NCBI GenBank assembly: GCA_018715395.1
Contig: DVLQ01000078.1
Location: 1 to 34,933 of the forward strand
Length of the DNA stretch: 34,933 nt
From: Candidatus Coprocola pullicola
GTDB lineage: Bacteria > Bacillota > Clostridia > Lachnospirales > Anaerotignaceae
Direction of reading: 5' to 3'
Below the pieces are notes generated by a model, which ran no database searches, was not told the origin of the DNA, and saw only the letters and a list, made by a program, of their open reading frames with translations. Positions 8,258-18,300 of the stretch are shown one piece after another; positions within the stretch are counted from its first letter, which is position 1, and the number at the start of each line of letters is the position of its first letter. The position numbers and the translations under genes are program-made.

Positions 8258-8996
8258 AACATTGAAAAAAGAAATAAGAAAGGCAAAGGGTAAAAGGAAA
8301 GGGCATACAAAGAAGAGTTTTTTGTGGTTTTTGCCCTGTCTATTATGTGTTCATGGAGGCTCTATGGGGTATTTAACAGGAAATTTCTATCTTATTCCCA
8401 TATTTGCTATTGGTTTTCCTTTTTTATATGTATCCTATAGTAAACCATATCAGAAAAATGATAGAAAAAAGCTTCAAAAAAGTTTGACAATGATAACAGA
8501 ACGGTATCTGGATACAGATAATATGATACAAAGTGTTTTAGATTGTATTACATTTTTAGATCAAAAGACACAATGTATATTTCAGCAGTTTTTATCAGAT
8601 ACACAAAAAATGCAGCTGTCTGAAGCAGTCATACTGTTACAGAAAAGAGCAGAAGCACCGTTTTTTAAACAATGGTGCAAATGTGTGTTGCTTTGTCAAA
8701 AGGACATACAATTAAAACCAATATTGCTGTCTATATTAAAAAAGGAAATTGACTTTCAAATTACAATGTCTTCTTATTTAGAACAAAAACAAAGTATTGT
8801 AAGAAAGCTAGCTGTTTTTTTGATGTTGATAGCAGTTTTTTTATTGGCAGGATATATAAAATACAAATACCTATTTTTTTTAGAATCAGTACAATGCTTG
8901 ACTGCACTTTATATGCTGGTACTGATTGTGTGTATCATAGGTGTGACGAGGGATAAGGAGGCATTATATTGCAGCAAGAACGAAAAAAACGAATGA
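8244..8996 (+). CDS. TadB-like membrane platform protein
   Basis: The protein has 250 residues, ATG start with AAGGAAGG about 8 nt upstream. Two hydrophobic segments lie near residues 28-65. A helical cytosolic region follows (SVLDCITFLDQKTQCIFQQF ... EIDFQITMSSYLEQKQ), then two further membrane segments near 190-238. This layout, together with its neighbours, is that of TadB/GspF-type platform proteins. The sequence has diverged and I see no diagnostic single residue. It overlaps both neighbours (14 bases before, 28 after), so it belongs to one operon. A TadC-like partner lies far downstream at 19238, after the surface cassette. Confidence 0.55.
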   Translation: MICHKTLKKEIRKAKGKRKGHTKKSFLWFLPCLLCVHGGSMGYLTGNFYLIPIFAIGFPFLYVSYSKPYQKNDRKKLQKSLTMITERYLDTDNMIQSVLDCITFLDQKTQCIFQQFLSDTQKMQLSEAVILLQKRAEAPFFKQWCKCVLLCQKDIQLKPILLSILKKEIDFQITMSSYLEQKQSIVRKLAVFLMLIAVFLLAGYIKYKYLFFLESVQCLTALYMLVLIVCIIGVTRDKEALYCSKNEKNE

Positions 8997-9835
8997 TGAC
9001 ATTGCTGTTAGCCTGTTTTCTAACAGGAAACCATGTGTTTGCAGCAGAAGCATTGCCAGAAAAAGTGGAGACCTTCATAGAAAACGGAAACTATTATATT
9101 GTAAAAACTTACATAATAGAAGGGCAGCAAAAAGAAGAAGTGGCAGGAAAAAGCTTTGAACAAAACGGCATTCTCTATCACATTTTAGAAGTAGAAAAAA
9201 AACCAATAGAAACCATTGAGAAAAAAACTGTGGAGCAGATACAGAAAGTTGCAGTTTCTTCTAAAGATGTATCACAAGCACTTTCAAAAGTGGATTCTGA
9301 ACTGTACTATACAGATGAAGAAGGGTATACAGGAAAGCTTTTTGTTGATGCACAAAATATATCCTTTCAAATAAATGGATATCGTACAAAAAGTCATACA
9401 AAAGAAAGTATCCAATATTACTATCAATTATCCTCTAAAGATATGGCTCATATTCCAAAATCCATTGTAGCAGATGGTGTAACCGTTCAGCTTAAAAATG
9501 TAGAGTGGGTCAATGTAAATCGTTCTGAAAGCAGTGATACAGCAGTAGGCAGCAACTACACGGCAAAGGCCTATTATACTGGTACTTATATGGAAAAGGT
9601 ACCAGCTGGTTACATTGCAACAGTTGCATATAAAGGAGAGGCAGAAAAGAATGTGATAAATCAAACGGAATACAAAGTGATTTATGAAGGTAAAAAAATA
9701 CCGTTACCAGAGATAGAAGAAAAAAGCTCTGTAAAAACAGGTATTAAAATTGCGGGAGTTCTCTGTATTTCTTCTCTGTTGCTCATTGGAATATATTGTA
9801 TTATGCAGGTCTATCAACGAAGAAAAGAGGAGTGA
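8969..9835 (+). CDS. Exported single-anchor surface protein, unknown function
   Basis: The protein has 288 residues from TTG 8969, chosen because GATAAGGAGG ends 8 nt upstream. A signal peptide covers about residues 1-25 (KKRMMTLLLACFLTGNHVFA). A mixed beta-rich extracellular region follows, with repeated short motifs such as VEKKPIETIEKKTVEQIQ and YTAKAYYTGTYMEKVPAGY. A membrane anchor (TGIKIAGVLCISSLLLIGIY) lies near the C-terminus and is followed by a short basic tail RRKEE. It should therefore be held in the membrane with its bulk outside. It links the Tad-like genes to the SLH-sortase gene, which starts 5 bases later. I recognise no named domain. Confidence 0.65.
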   Translation: MQQERKKRMMTLLLACFLTGNHVFAAEALPEKVETFIENGNYYIVKTYIIEGQQKEEVAGKSFEQNGILYHILEVEKKPIETIEKKTVEQIQKVAVSSKDVSQALSKVDSELYYTDEEGYTGKLFVDAQNISFQINGYRTKSHTKESIQYYYQLSSKDMAHIPKSIVADGVTVQLKNVEWVNVNRSESSDTAVGSNYTAKAYYTGTYMEKVPAGYIATVAYKGEAEKNVINQTEYKVIYEGKKIPLPEIEEKSSVKTGIKIAGVLCISSLLLIGIYCIMQVYQRRKEE

Positions 9836-9839
9836 TTTT

Positions 9840-10910
9840 ATGAAAGGTAGAACAAAAATAGCATTGACTATTGTTTTGGGACTGGTTTTATGTAGTACTC
9901 ACGTTTTTGGAGCAGCAAAATATTCGGATATTGCTGGACACAAGGATAGTAAGTATATTTTAGAATATGCCCAAAGAGGATTTGTAGACGGATACCCTGA
10001 TGGTACATTTCAGCCAGATAAGCCTATTACCAGAGCAGAGGTGACAGCTCTTTTGGATAAGTTTGATTTTTATGCTGTAACCTTTGACAATTTTCAACTG
10101 TTCTTGGATGTAAAAAAAGAAGATTGGTATTACAATTTTGTTTATAATGCGGCGCAGGCAGGTGTTATAAGAGGCTATGAAGGCAATGTTTTTCAACCGC
10201 AAAATACAATTACAAGATTTGAAGCAATCTCTATGCTTTCCAGTTTTGTAAGGAGCGATGACTATGATACTGTACAGCTTCCTTATGCTGACGCAGATAA
10301 AATACCTCTATGGGTGTATAATGCTGTGAAAAATCTCTATGCGGCTGGGATTATACAAGAATATGATAACAATGAAATACATGGTACAGAGCCAGTTACA
10401 AGAAGCGAAATTGTTAGAATGCTGGCAAAACTGTTAGAACAGTACCAATGGGATAAGACACAGATTACAACAGCTGCATTAAACAATGCAAAAGACCCCC
10501 TTCCTACAGCAACAGAGATTCCTTACGATTTATTAGGCTACATCACCATAGACAGTATTAATATGAAAGAATACCCCGTAAAGGATGGAGCTGATTTAAC
10601 AACTATCAAAACTGCTATAGGACATTTTGCACAATCCAGCACTTGGGATGGAAATGTAGCACTTTGTGGTCATAATCGTGATTATCAATATGATTTTCGT
10701 TATCTCCATAAAGTAGAAATGGGTGATGTTGTAGTGTATAAAACAAGATTTGGAGAACGACAATATGTGATAACAGAAAAAAAGGAAATTGCAGAAACAG
10801 ACTGGACACCTGTAACACAAACTACAGAAAAAAATACAATTTCTATGATTACTTGTATTGAAGAAAAGCCTGCTAAACGATTGCTTGTACAGGCAGTGCA
10901 GTTAGAATAA
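9840..10910 (+). CDS. SLH-domain-anchored sortase
   Basis: The protein has 356 residues. ATG 9840 is chosen because AGAGGAGTG lies upstream; the longer frame starting at 9750 has no site. It has a signal peptide (about 1-26), then three SLH repeats (near 29-75, 90-140, 150-200; pattern GYPDGTFQPDKPITRAEV). The C-terminal sortase domain (about 225-356) has catalytic His278 in CGHNRDYQY, Cys339 in ISMITCIEE and Arg347 in AKRLLVQA. The His-TC-R pattern fits the class D/E sortase group. SLH repeats bind S-layer-type secondary wall polymers, so the enzyme would be tethered to the wall rather than the membrane. The likely substrate is the LPKTG protein two genes downstream. Confidence 0.85.
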   Translation: MKGRTKIALTIVLGLVLCSTHVFGAAKYSDIAGHKDSKYILEYAQRGFVDGYPDGTFQPDKPITRAEVTALLDKFDFYAVTFDNFQLFLDVKKEDWYYNFVYNAAQAGVIRGYEGNVFQPQNTITRFEAISMLSSFVRSDDYDTVQLPYADADKIPLWVYNAVKNLYAAGIIQEYDNNEIHGTEPVTRSEIVRMLAKLLEQYQWDKTQITTAALNNAKDPLPTATEIPYDLLGYITIDSINMKEYPVKDGADLTTIKTAIGHFAQSSTWDGNVALCGHNRDYQYDFRYLHKVEMGDVVVYKTRFGERQYVITEKKEIAETDWTPVTQTTEKNTISMITCIEEKPAKRLLVQAVQLE

Positions 10911-10938
10911 ATTTTTTTGGATTTTTGTTGCAATTAAA

Positions 10939-10997
10939 AAGCCTCAACTACTATATGTATATAGAAAGAAGTTTTTTGCTATATAGTAAGGGGGCTT
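10939..10997 (+). promoter_or_regulatory. Hairpin masking the ribosome site of the SLH-CAP gene
   Basis: Two paired blocks are visible: AAGCCTC (10939-10945) with GGGGCTT (10991-10997, one G-T pair), and TACTATAT (10049 to 10056 in the last digits, that is 10949-10956) with ATATAGTA (10981-10988). A small internal loop separates them. The right arm includes AAGGGGG, the likely ribosome site for the ATG at 11002. There is no U-tract after the stem. It resembles the masked site upstream of the CpaB-like gene. Confidence 0.45.
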
Positions 10998-11001
10998 ATT
11001 T

Positions 11002-12285
11002 ATGAAACCAAAAAGATTTTCTATTTTTATAACACTTATGATTTCCTGTTTTATAATAGTAATACCAACTTATGCAGATGGTAATCCATTAGCTGGTGAG
11101 CAATTGGGAGATATTTCAAGAGGCAATCACCCCAATGCACCTTATTATGTATCAGATATTATTGTTCCAAGACCAAAAGCATCTATGTATACTGCTGTGC
11201 CAAAGGCGCTTTATACAAATCAAATAACGGATATTAGTGGACATTGGGCTGAACAGGAAATACGACATTTTATTTCTCAAGGATATATTACAGGGTATCC
11301 TGATGGCACATTTTGCCCGGACGAGCCAGTGACATATGCTGAATTTGTAAGTATAGTAGCTAGGTTTCAATTACAGCCTGTTCGTTTTCATGGCGGCTTT
11401 CGTTCTGCAAAATTATTTGATAGCTATGATTCTTGGGATGATACAAAATGGTATCATACTGCACTGATGATTGCCACAGAAGCGGGTATATTTGGAAATC
11501 CAGTAAAAATCAATCAAGACCAAGGAAACCAGTATCAACAGCAAATGGCATATGGTTTTTACACTATAACAGACGTAGCCAAAAGACAATATATTGCTTT
11601 GTTTTTATCTAATATGTTGCCAGATGATGAAAATGAGTATGAATTGTATTTTATAGATCAAGACAGCATCAATCCATATAGTGACGGCGTCGTCATAGAT
11701 GGTGTGAAAAAGCTAGTTAAAAACCATATTATTACAGGGTATCCGGACGATACATTCCGTCCTGACGCTTCTATTACGAGAGCAGAGTTGGTTGCTATGC
11801 TTACTAAAATATTGAATCTGTACGATATGGATGAAATCCATGATAATTTGTATGGAAATTATTATGCATATTTCTGGAAACAAGATGAAATACTGATAGA
11901 CTTGGTAAATGAGGCAAGAATAGAGGCAGGAGTGGAAAGATTGGAGTATCATCCAGATTTACAAGCATTGGCGGAAATTAAGAACATTGATAAAACAATA
12001 CATGGGTATGAAGCGTTTGATACATTGATTATATATGATGGGAAACAGACCTATATGGGGCATATTTCAGATACCTACGGTTCCTTAAAAGAGATGGCGA
12101 GTATATTTGGTGTTCTTCTTACCATAGGTGAAAACGCGTCTACCCATGCAGTGACAGCAAAAGATGCACAGGAGGGCTGGACAAAATCTGAAGCTCATAG
12201 AAAAAATTATCTGAATGAAAGATACAAATATATCGGTGTTTCCATTGGAGATGAAGTTTCCTATGAAATGTTTGGAATGGAATAG
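11002..12285 (+). CDS. SLH and CAP/SCP-domain surface protein
   Basis: The protein has 427 residues, ATG start after TAAGGGGGCTT. A signal peptide covers about residues 1-26. Three SLH repeats lie around residues 75-120, 140-215 and 225-270 (e.g. GYPDGTFCPDEPVTYAEFVS and GYPDDTFRPDASITRAEL); the middle one is divergent. The C-terminal part, about 290-427, reads as a CAP (CRISP/PR-1-like) domain: LVNEARIEAGVERLEYHPDL, MGHIS, GENAS, then GWTKSEAHRKNYLNERYKYIG. The usual CAP His/Glu pattern (H..S, GEN, H..N) is visible. It would be held at the cell wall with the CAP domain outward. A terminator closes the gene. Confidence 0.85.
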   Translation: MKPKRFSIFITLMISCFIIVIPTYADGNPLAGEQLGDISRGNHPNAPYYVSDIIVPRPKASMYTAVPKALYTNQITDISGHWAEQEIRHFISQGYITGYPDGTFCPDEPVTYAEFVSIVARFQLQPVRFHGGFRSAKLFDSYDSWDDTKWYHTALMIATEAGIFGNPVKINQDQGNQYQQQMAYGFYTITDVAKRQYIALFLSNMLPDDENEYELYFIDQDSINPYSDGVVIDGVKKLVKNHIITGYPDDTFRPDASITRAELVAMLTKILNLYDMDEIHDNLYGNYYAYFWKQDEILIDLVNEARIEAGVERLEYHPDLQALAEIKNIDKTIHGYEAFDTLIIYDGKQTYMGHISDTYGSLKEMASIFGVLLTIGENASTHAVTAKDAQEGWTKSEAHRKNYLNERYKYIGVSIGDEVSYEMFGME

Positions 12286-12313
12286 AAAATATGGAGATAT
12301 TTAAAATAGTATG

Positions 12314-12351
12314 AAAAAGAGCTGTTGTTTTGTTACAATAGCTCTTTTTTT
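12314..12351 (+). terminator. Intrinsic terminator after SLH-CAP gene
   Basis: AAAAAGAGCTGTTG pairs with CAATAGCTCTTTTT over about 14 bp (one G-T pair) with an 8-nt loop, followed by a run of T. It lies 28 bases after the stop at 12285. It would end the upstream transcript, so the adhesin gene may have its own promoter or depend on readthrough. Confidence 0.85.
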
Positions 12352-12381
12352 ATGATAAAAAAGAAAAAGGAGCGTATTTTT

Positions 12382-15300
12382 ATGTATAAAAACATACGAA
12401 AAAGACTGCTGGCAGTATTACTATCTGTAGTATATATATTTAGTATAGTACCTACAGCCTCCGCATTTTGGGAAGATGGTTTTGTGATTCCTAGTCAAGA
12501 GGATATCAGCTCTTCTTTTGAAGATTCTGGCGGATTTGAATGGGAATGGGAAACAGGTGTAACAGAAGATTGGGATTGGATTGATATTCCAACAATAGAT
12601 GAAACAGATACGCCGACTGTAGGCGATGGCAGTACCATTGCAGATATTTGGGACGATATTGTCGATACAGTCCCTGAAAGAGATACCAATATAGAAGAAC
12701 TAAATATACCATCTGTCAGCACTGAAACAGAAGAAGTTTCTGTAGTTACAAGTGGAGAGGCAGTTCTAAGCAACAATTATTATGATATTTTTCCTAATGT
12801 AAAGGAACGGTCTGTGGAGGGCAGTGACCCATGGGGATATACACAAGCCGGAGATGGAAAAGTAACTATTGTTGCAGATAGATTTTTGAATAATATACTG
12901 CATTATGATGGCAAAATTGTAGATAATATTCATATTGCAAAATGGGTAAAGGATAACCCAGCAGAATTAGAGTTTCCTGCATATTGCAAAGACCCTGGAT
13001 TAGCTGGTGTGGCACAGCATACACAAAAACAATATCAAATTGACCCTTATGAATATATTGGAGATACAGAAAAAAGAATTATGGGCGTAGCCAGAGCAGG
13101 ATTTCCCTATAAGACTCTTCAAGAATTAGGCGTAAATGATGTAGAAGAGGCTTATTATGCAACAAATGGCGCAATACATACTGCCATTATCAATGGTGAT
13201 TTGAATAACTGGGAGATTAGAAGCAGCGATCCTGATAGAAATACAAGAGTGTTAAACGCTTTAAAAAAGATTTATATGGAAGGCATTACGCAGCCCTACA
13301 CACCTCCAGCAATCAAAGTAAATTTTGTACCAGTTTCTGGCGATGAAACAGCAATAGAAGACGGTGAATGGGTATCCAACACATATGAATTTAGAACAAG
13401 CTATCCTTATAATGATTGGGGATTTTATACGAATTCCGATGTACTCAATGGTATGATAGAAAATGGAGAAATGGAGCTGTTGGTAAATGGTTCTAAAGTA
13501 AATTTACAAACAGGTATCAGAGGCAGTTGGGATACTTCAAAGGGTGTTAAAATAGCCAATGGTCAATCTATAGAAGTACGTTATAAAAAATCACTGGCAG
13601 AAGCCACAGGTGCAGACTTTACTTTTACAGGAACCATTGTAGATGTTGATTTTGAAAATTGCATTACTTTTTTAGGAAACCCAACTATCAGTGGAAATTG
13701 GCAAGGATATATTTATAACACAGTACCTTATGCAGCAGATAAAACAAAGTTTTTATATAATAAAAAAGATGTACCTGAAATACCAGAACCAGATCCTGAA
13801 AATCCAGACCCAGAGCAGCCCGATGAACCAATGGAAAATGGAGAAGGAAGTTTGGTTATAGAAAAATTGGATTGGAATACAAAAGATACAGTAGCAGACG
13901 CTGTATTTCATATCAAAGGAATTTCTAAATCATGCAGTTATATCAATGTAGCCATAAAAGCAAGTCGTGGTGCAACATTGCCAGTTATTCATGGAGCCAC
14001 AATTGATGTTTCAGATGGTGTGATTACAATAACAGGAATTCCAGCAGGTACTTATGAAATTACAGAGATTTCTCCTCCGCCCCATTTTGATGTGGCAGTA
14101 GGACAAAACAGCCAAAGTGTAGAAGTGGTCAATGATGCTTCTGTACATCCTAAAGTGATTTTTGAAAATAAGGAATATGGCAGACTGGAAATTGTAAAAA
14201 TAGACCGATTCGACCAATCAAAATTAGAAGGAGTTTATTTTAAGGTGGAAAATAAAGATACTGGTTTTGAGCAGACTGTTGTTACAGGTGCTTCAGGTTC
14301 TGCTGCAGTAGAAGACATTCCAGCTGGCACATATGTTATTACTGAAATTGCTTCTAAACTTGGATATATTACTACAAACCAAGAGTACTCAGCAGCAGTG
14401 GATTGGGGGGAAACTACAAGTATTACCATTGAAAATGATAAAAAACCAAGCATTGAAATCATTAAAATTGATGGAGAAACTTCTAATCCTATTGCTGGTG
14501 TGTCCTTTGAAGTGACACATAAAAATAGTGGAGACAGCTTTAGTGTTACAACAGATACAAATGGTAAAATAGCATTAGAAGGCATTGAAGAAGGCTGGTA
14601 TGAAGTAAGAGAAGTCGCACCAGCACCAGGATATATTGCTAATAACATAATAGAAGAAATCTATGCTGAATCAGGAAAAGAAAACAGTATCACTATTAAA
14701 AATACAAAAAAAGCAGGCATTACCATTGAAAAAGTAGATGTACACGGTAATGGTTTAGAGGGAGTTTCTTTCAATATTTATCGTTTTGGAGAAAATACAC
14801 CAATACCAAACTCTCCTATTACAACAGGAGCAGACGGTACAGCCAAAATTGAAAATATAGAGCCTGGTCATTATCAGATTCAAGAGGTTGCTGCTTTAGA
14901 TGGCTATTTATTAGATGATACAAAATATGATTTAGTTGTGGAAGAAGGTATTGAGCAAAATACAATCATTAAAGTAGTAAATAAACGATTGCCAGATTTA
15001 ACTATTCGTAAGGTAGATGAAACGAATCCAGAACAGGGATTACCAGGGGCAATGTTTGAAGTAAAACAAGTAGATGGACAGGCATTACCAGGCAGTCCTT
15101 ACACAAGCGGTGGAGATGGTATTGTAAAAATAGAGGATGTTCCATTGGGAAAATATATCATTACAGAAATCAAAGCACCTGATGGTTATGATATTTCAAA
15201 TCCTCCCATGCAGTATGTCACTATGGAAGCAGATAAAGACGTCATTATTACATTTACCAATGATAAATCACCTGATTTAACCATCCGTAAAGCAGACCAA

Positions 15301-18300
15301 AAAAATCCAGAACAAGGATTGGTAGGAGCAATGTTTGAAGTAAAACAGGTAGATGGACAGGCTGTACCAGGCAGTCCTTTTACAACTGGTGAAGATGGCA
15401 GTTTTACTATAGAGGACTTGCCATTGGGAAAATATATCATTACAGAAATAAAGCCTCCAACTGGTTATGAATTATCAGAGGCTAATGTGCAATATGCCAC
15501 ACTGGAAACAGGAAAAGATGTCGTATTGACGTTCACCAATTTAACAACACCAGATTTGACAGTAAAAAAAGTGGATAAAACAGACCCTTCCCAAGGACTT
15601 TCTGGTGCAGTTTTTGAGATAAAAGAAGTAGATGGACAAAAGGTGGCAGGCAGTCCTTTTACAACTAGCGTAGATGGTACATTTACAATCAAGGATATCA
15701 AACCAGGAAAATATATCATAACAGAAATACAAGCTCCAGATGGTTATGAATTATCTGACCCTGTTACACAATATGTAACAATGGAGGCAGGAAAAGACAT
15801 TGAAATATTGTTTATCAATGACACTTCTCCAGATTTAACAATACAAAAATTCGACAAACAGACAGGAAATCCTCTGTCTGGTGCTGTGTTTGAAATAGAA
15901 AAGCTGGAAGAACCCAATAAAGGAACTATAACAGGCAGTCCTTTTACAACAGATGCAAAAGGCGAAATTTATATTCCAAATCTAACGCCTGGCTCTTATA
16001 AATTAACAGAAATCAAAGCACCAGAAAATTATGTCATTGATGCACAAGAGCGTATTATTACGCTCAAAGAAGGAGAAGATTTTGTTGCAAAATTTGAAAA
16101 TATCAGAAAGCCTTCTATTATGATTCATAAAGTGGATAGTGTTACAAAAGACCCGTTAAAGGGAGCAAAATTTAAAATATCTAAAGCAGTTAATGATTCT
16201 TTAGATGGTGAAATAAAAGAAATTGGTACTTATGTTACAGATGAAAAGGGACAGTTTACATTAAACTATGCAGAGCCTGGTTGGTATCGGTTTGAAGAAA
16301 TACAAGCCCCAGCTGGTTATATTATCAAAGGGCCAGTAAAACAAGATATATTTTTGACCGCTGGTGAAGATAAAGAATTGACATTTGAGAATACACCAAA
16401 ATCAGCTATCGTTATTAAGAAGGTGGATGCTGATACTGGAGAAGCACTTGCAGGTGCAAAATTCAAACTGGTGCATACCTCTGCCGGTGGCAGCGGAACA
16501 GAAGGTGTTACCATTGGAGAATATGTAACAAGTCATAATGGTACTATTGTAGTGGCTGGGCTAAAGCCAGGTACATATATTGTGGAGGAATTACAGGCAC
16601 CAGATGGATATATTATGACAGATGCCGCAGAAACCGTATATTTAGAAGATGGTGACAGCAGTGTTGTTACAGTAGAGATTGCAAATAGTGCAAGAGCAGG
16701 TCTTTTAATTAAAAAATTTGATTCTCTGACAAAAGAACCGCTTGCAGAAGCTGTTTTTAAGGTGACAGACAGCAGAGGTGCTGTTGTAGGTGATAGCGAT
16801 GGACTATTTCGAACAAATGAACGTGGTACTATATTTATCCCTAATATAAAACCTGGTGCTTATGTAGTAGAAGAAGTACAATGCCCAGAAGGTTATATTT
16901 TAGATAATACACCACAAACCATTCACGTTGAATACAATAGAGTACATTCTTTGGAGTTTTTTAATCAACCGCTCAATGATTTTATCATCACAAAAATGGA
17001 CAGCGTAACAAAACAGCCTCTTGCTGGTGCTGTTGTCAAAATAACAACAGTAGATGACCAATTTATAGGTGAATATCACACAGATAAAGATGGTATTATT
17101 TCTATAAAGGATTTAAAACCAGGCACCTATAAAGTACAGGAAATCAAAGCGCCAGATGGGTATATATTAGATGATACAGTACACTTGGTGCATTTGAAAC
17201 AAAATGAACCGCAGAAAGTAGAATTGTATAATAATCCAACCAATGGCTTTGTTATTGTAAAAATGGACGGAAATACAAAAGAACCGCTTGCAGATGCTGT
17301 GATTAAAGTATCTACTATAGAGGGTACACTAATTGGAGAATATCGTACCGATGCAACAGGTATGATTACGATAAAGGGTTTACTACCTGGAAATTATCAT
17401 GTACAAGAAGTAAAGCAGCCAGATGGATATGTGATGGATGATACAGTACATCTTGTTGTTTTGAAACAGGATAAACCACAAAAATTAGAGCTTTTTAACT
17501 ATAAAAAAGCGGCTATGATTCTTCAAAAGGTAGATAAAACAACACAGAAACCATTGGAAGGTGCAAAATTAAAAGTAACAAAAATCAATGGTGAGTTCAT
17601 TGGTGAATATATCACAGGTACAGAAGGAACAGCAATTGTACCAAGTCTTGCACCAGGCTGGTATACTGTTACAGAAATTGCAGCACCGAAAGGATACAAC
17701 ATTGATACGGTATCAAGTAAAAATGTGGAAGTGAAAACATTTGAACCTGTTACTGTAAAATTTGAAAATTACAAAAATGCTACACTGCGTATTGAAAAAA
17801 CAGATTTTATAACCAAAAAACCAATTGAAAATATAGAATTTTCTATTACAAGAAGTGATGGAAAGACATTTGGAAAATACAGAACAGACAAACGCGGTGA
17901 AATCAATCTGGAAAATCAATTGCCAGCAGGGACTTATTTGATTCGGGAAACCCAAACAGTAAAAGGTTATGCTTTGGATACAAATGTGCGTAAAATAACT
18001 TTAAATTGGGGAGAGGATAAGCTTATTGAATGGGAGAACTATCCTTTAGCAAGTATAGAAATAGAAAAACTAGATAAAGAAAGCGGCAAGCCTATTTCTG
18101 GTGTTAAATTCAGAGTATTGGACAGCGGCAAAAAGCAACTGGGAGAATATACAACAGATAGCCAAGGTAAGATTTCATTAGAAGATATGTTTATAGAAGG
18201 TACTTATTATATTCAGGAACAAGAATTAGAAGGATATTTACCAAACACAGGGCTACAGACTGTCAAAACAAAATGGGGTAAAACGACAGATATTACAATA

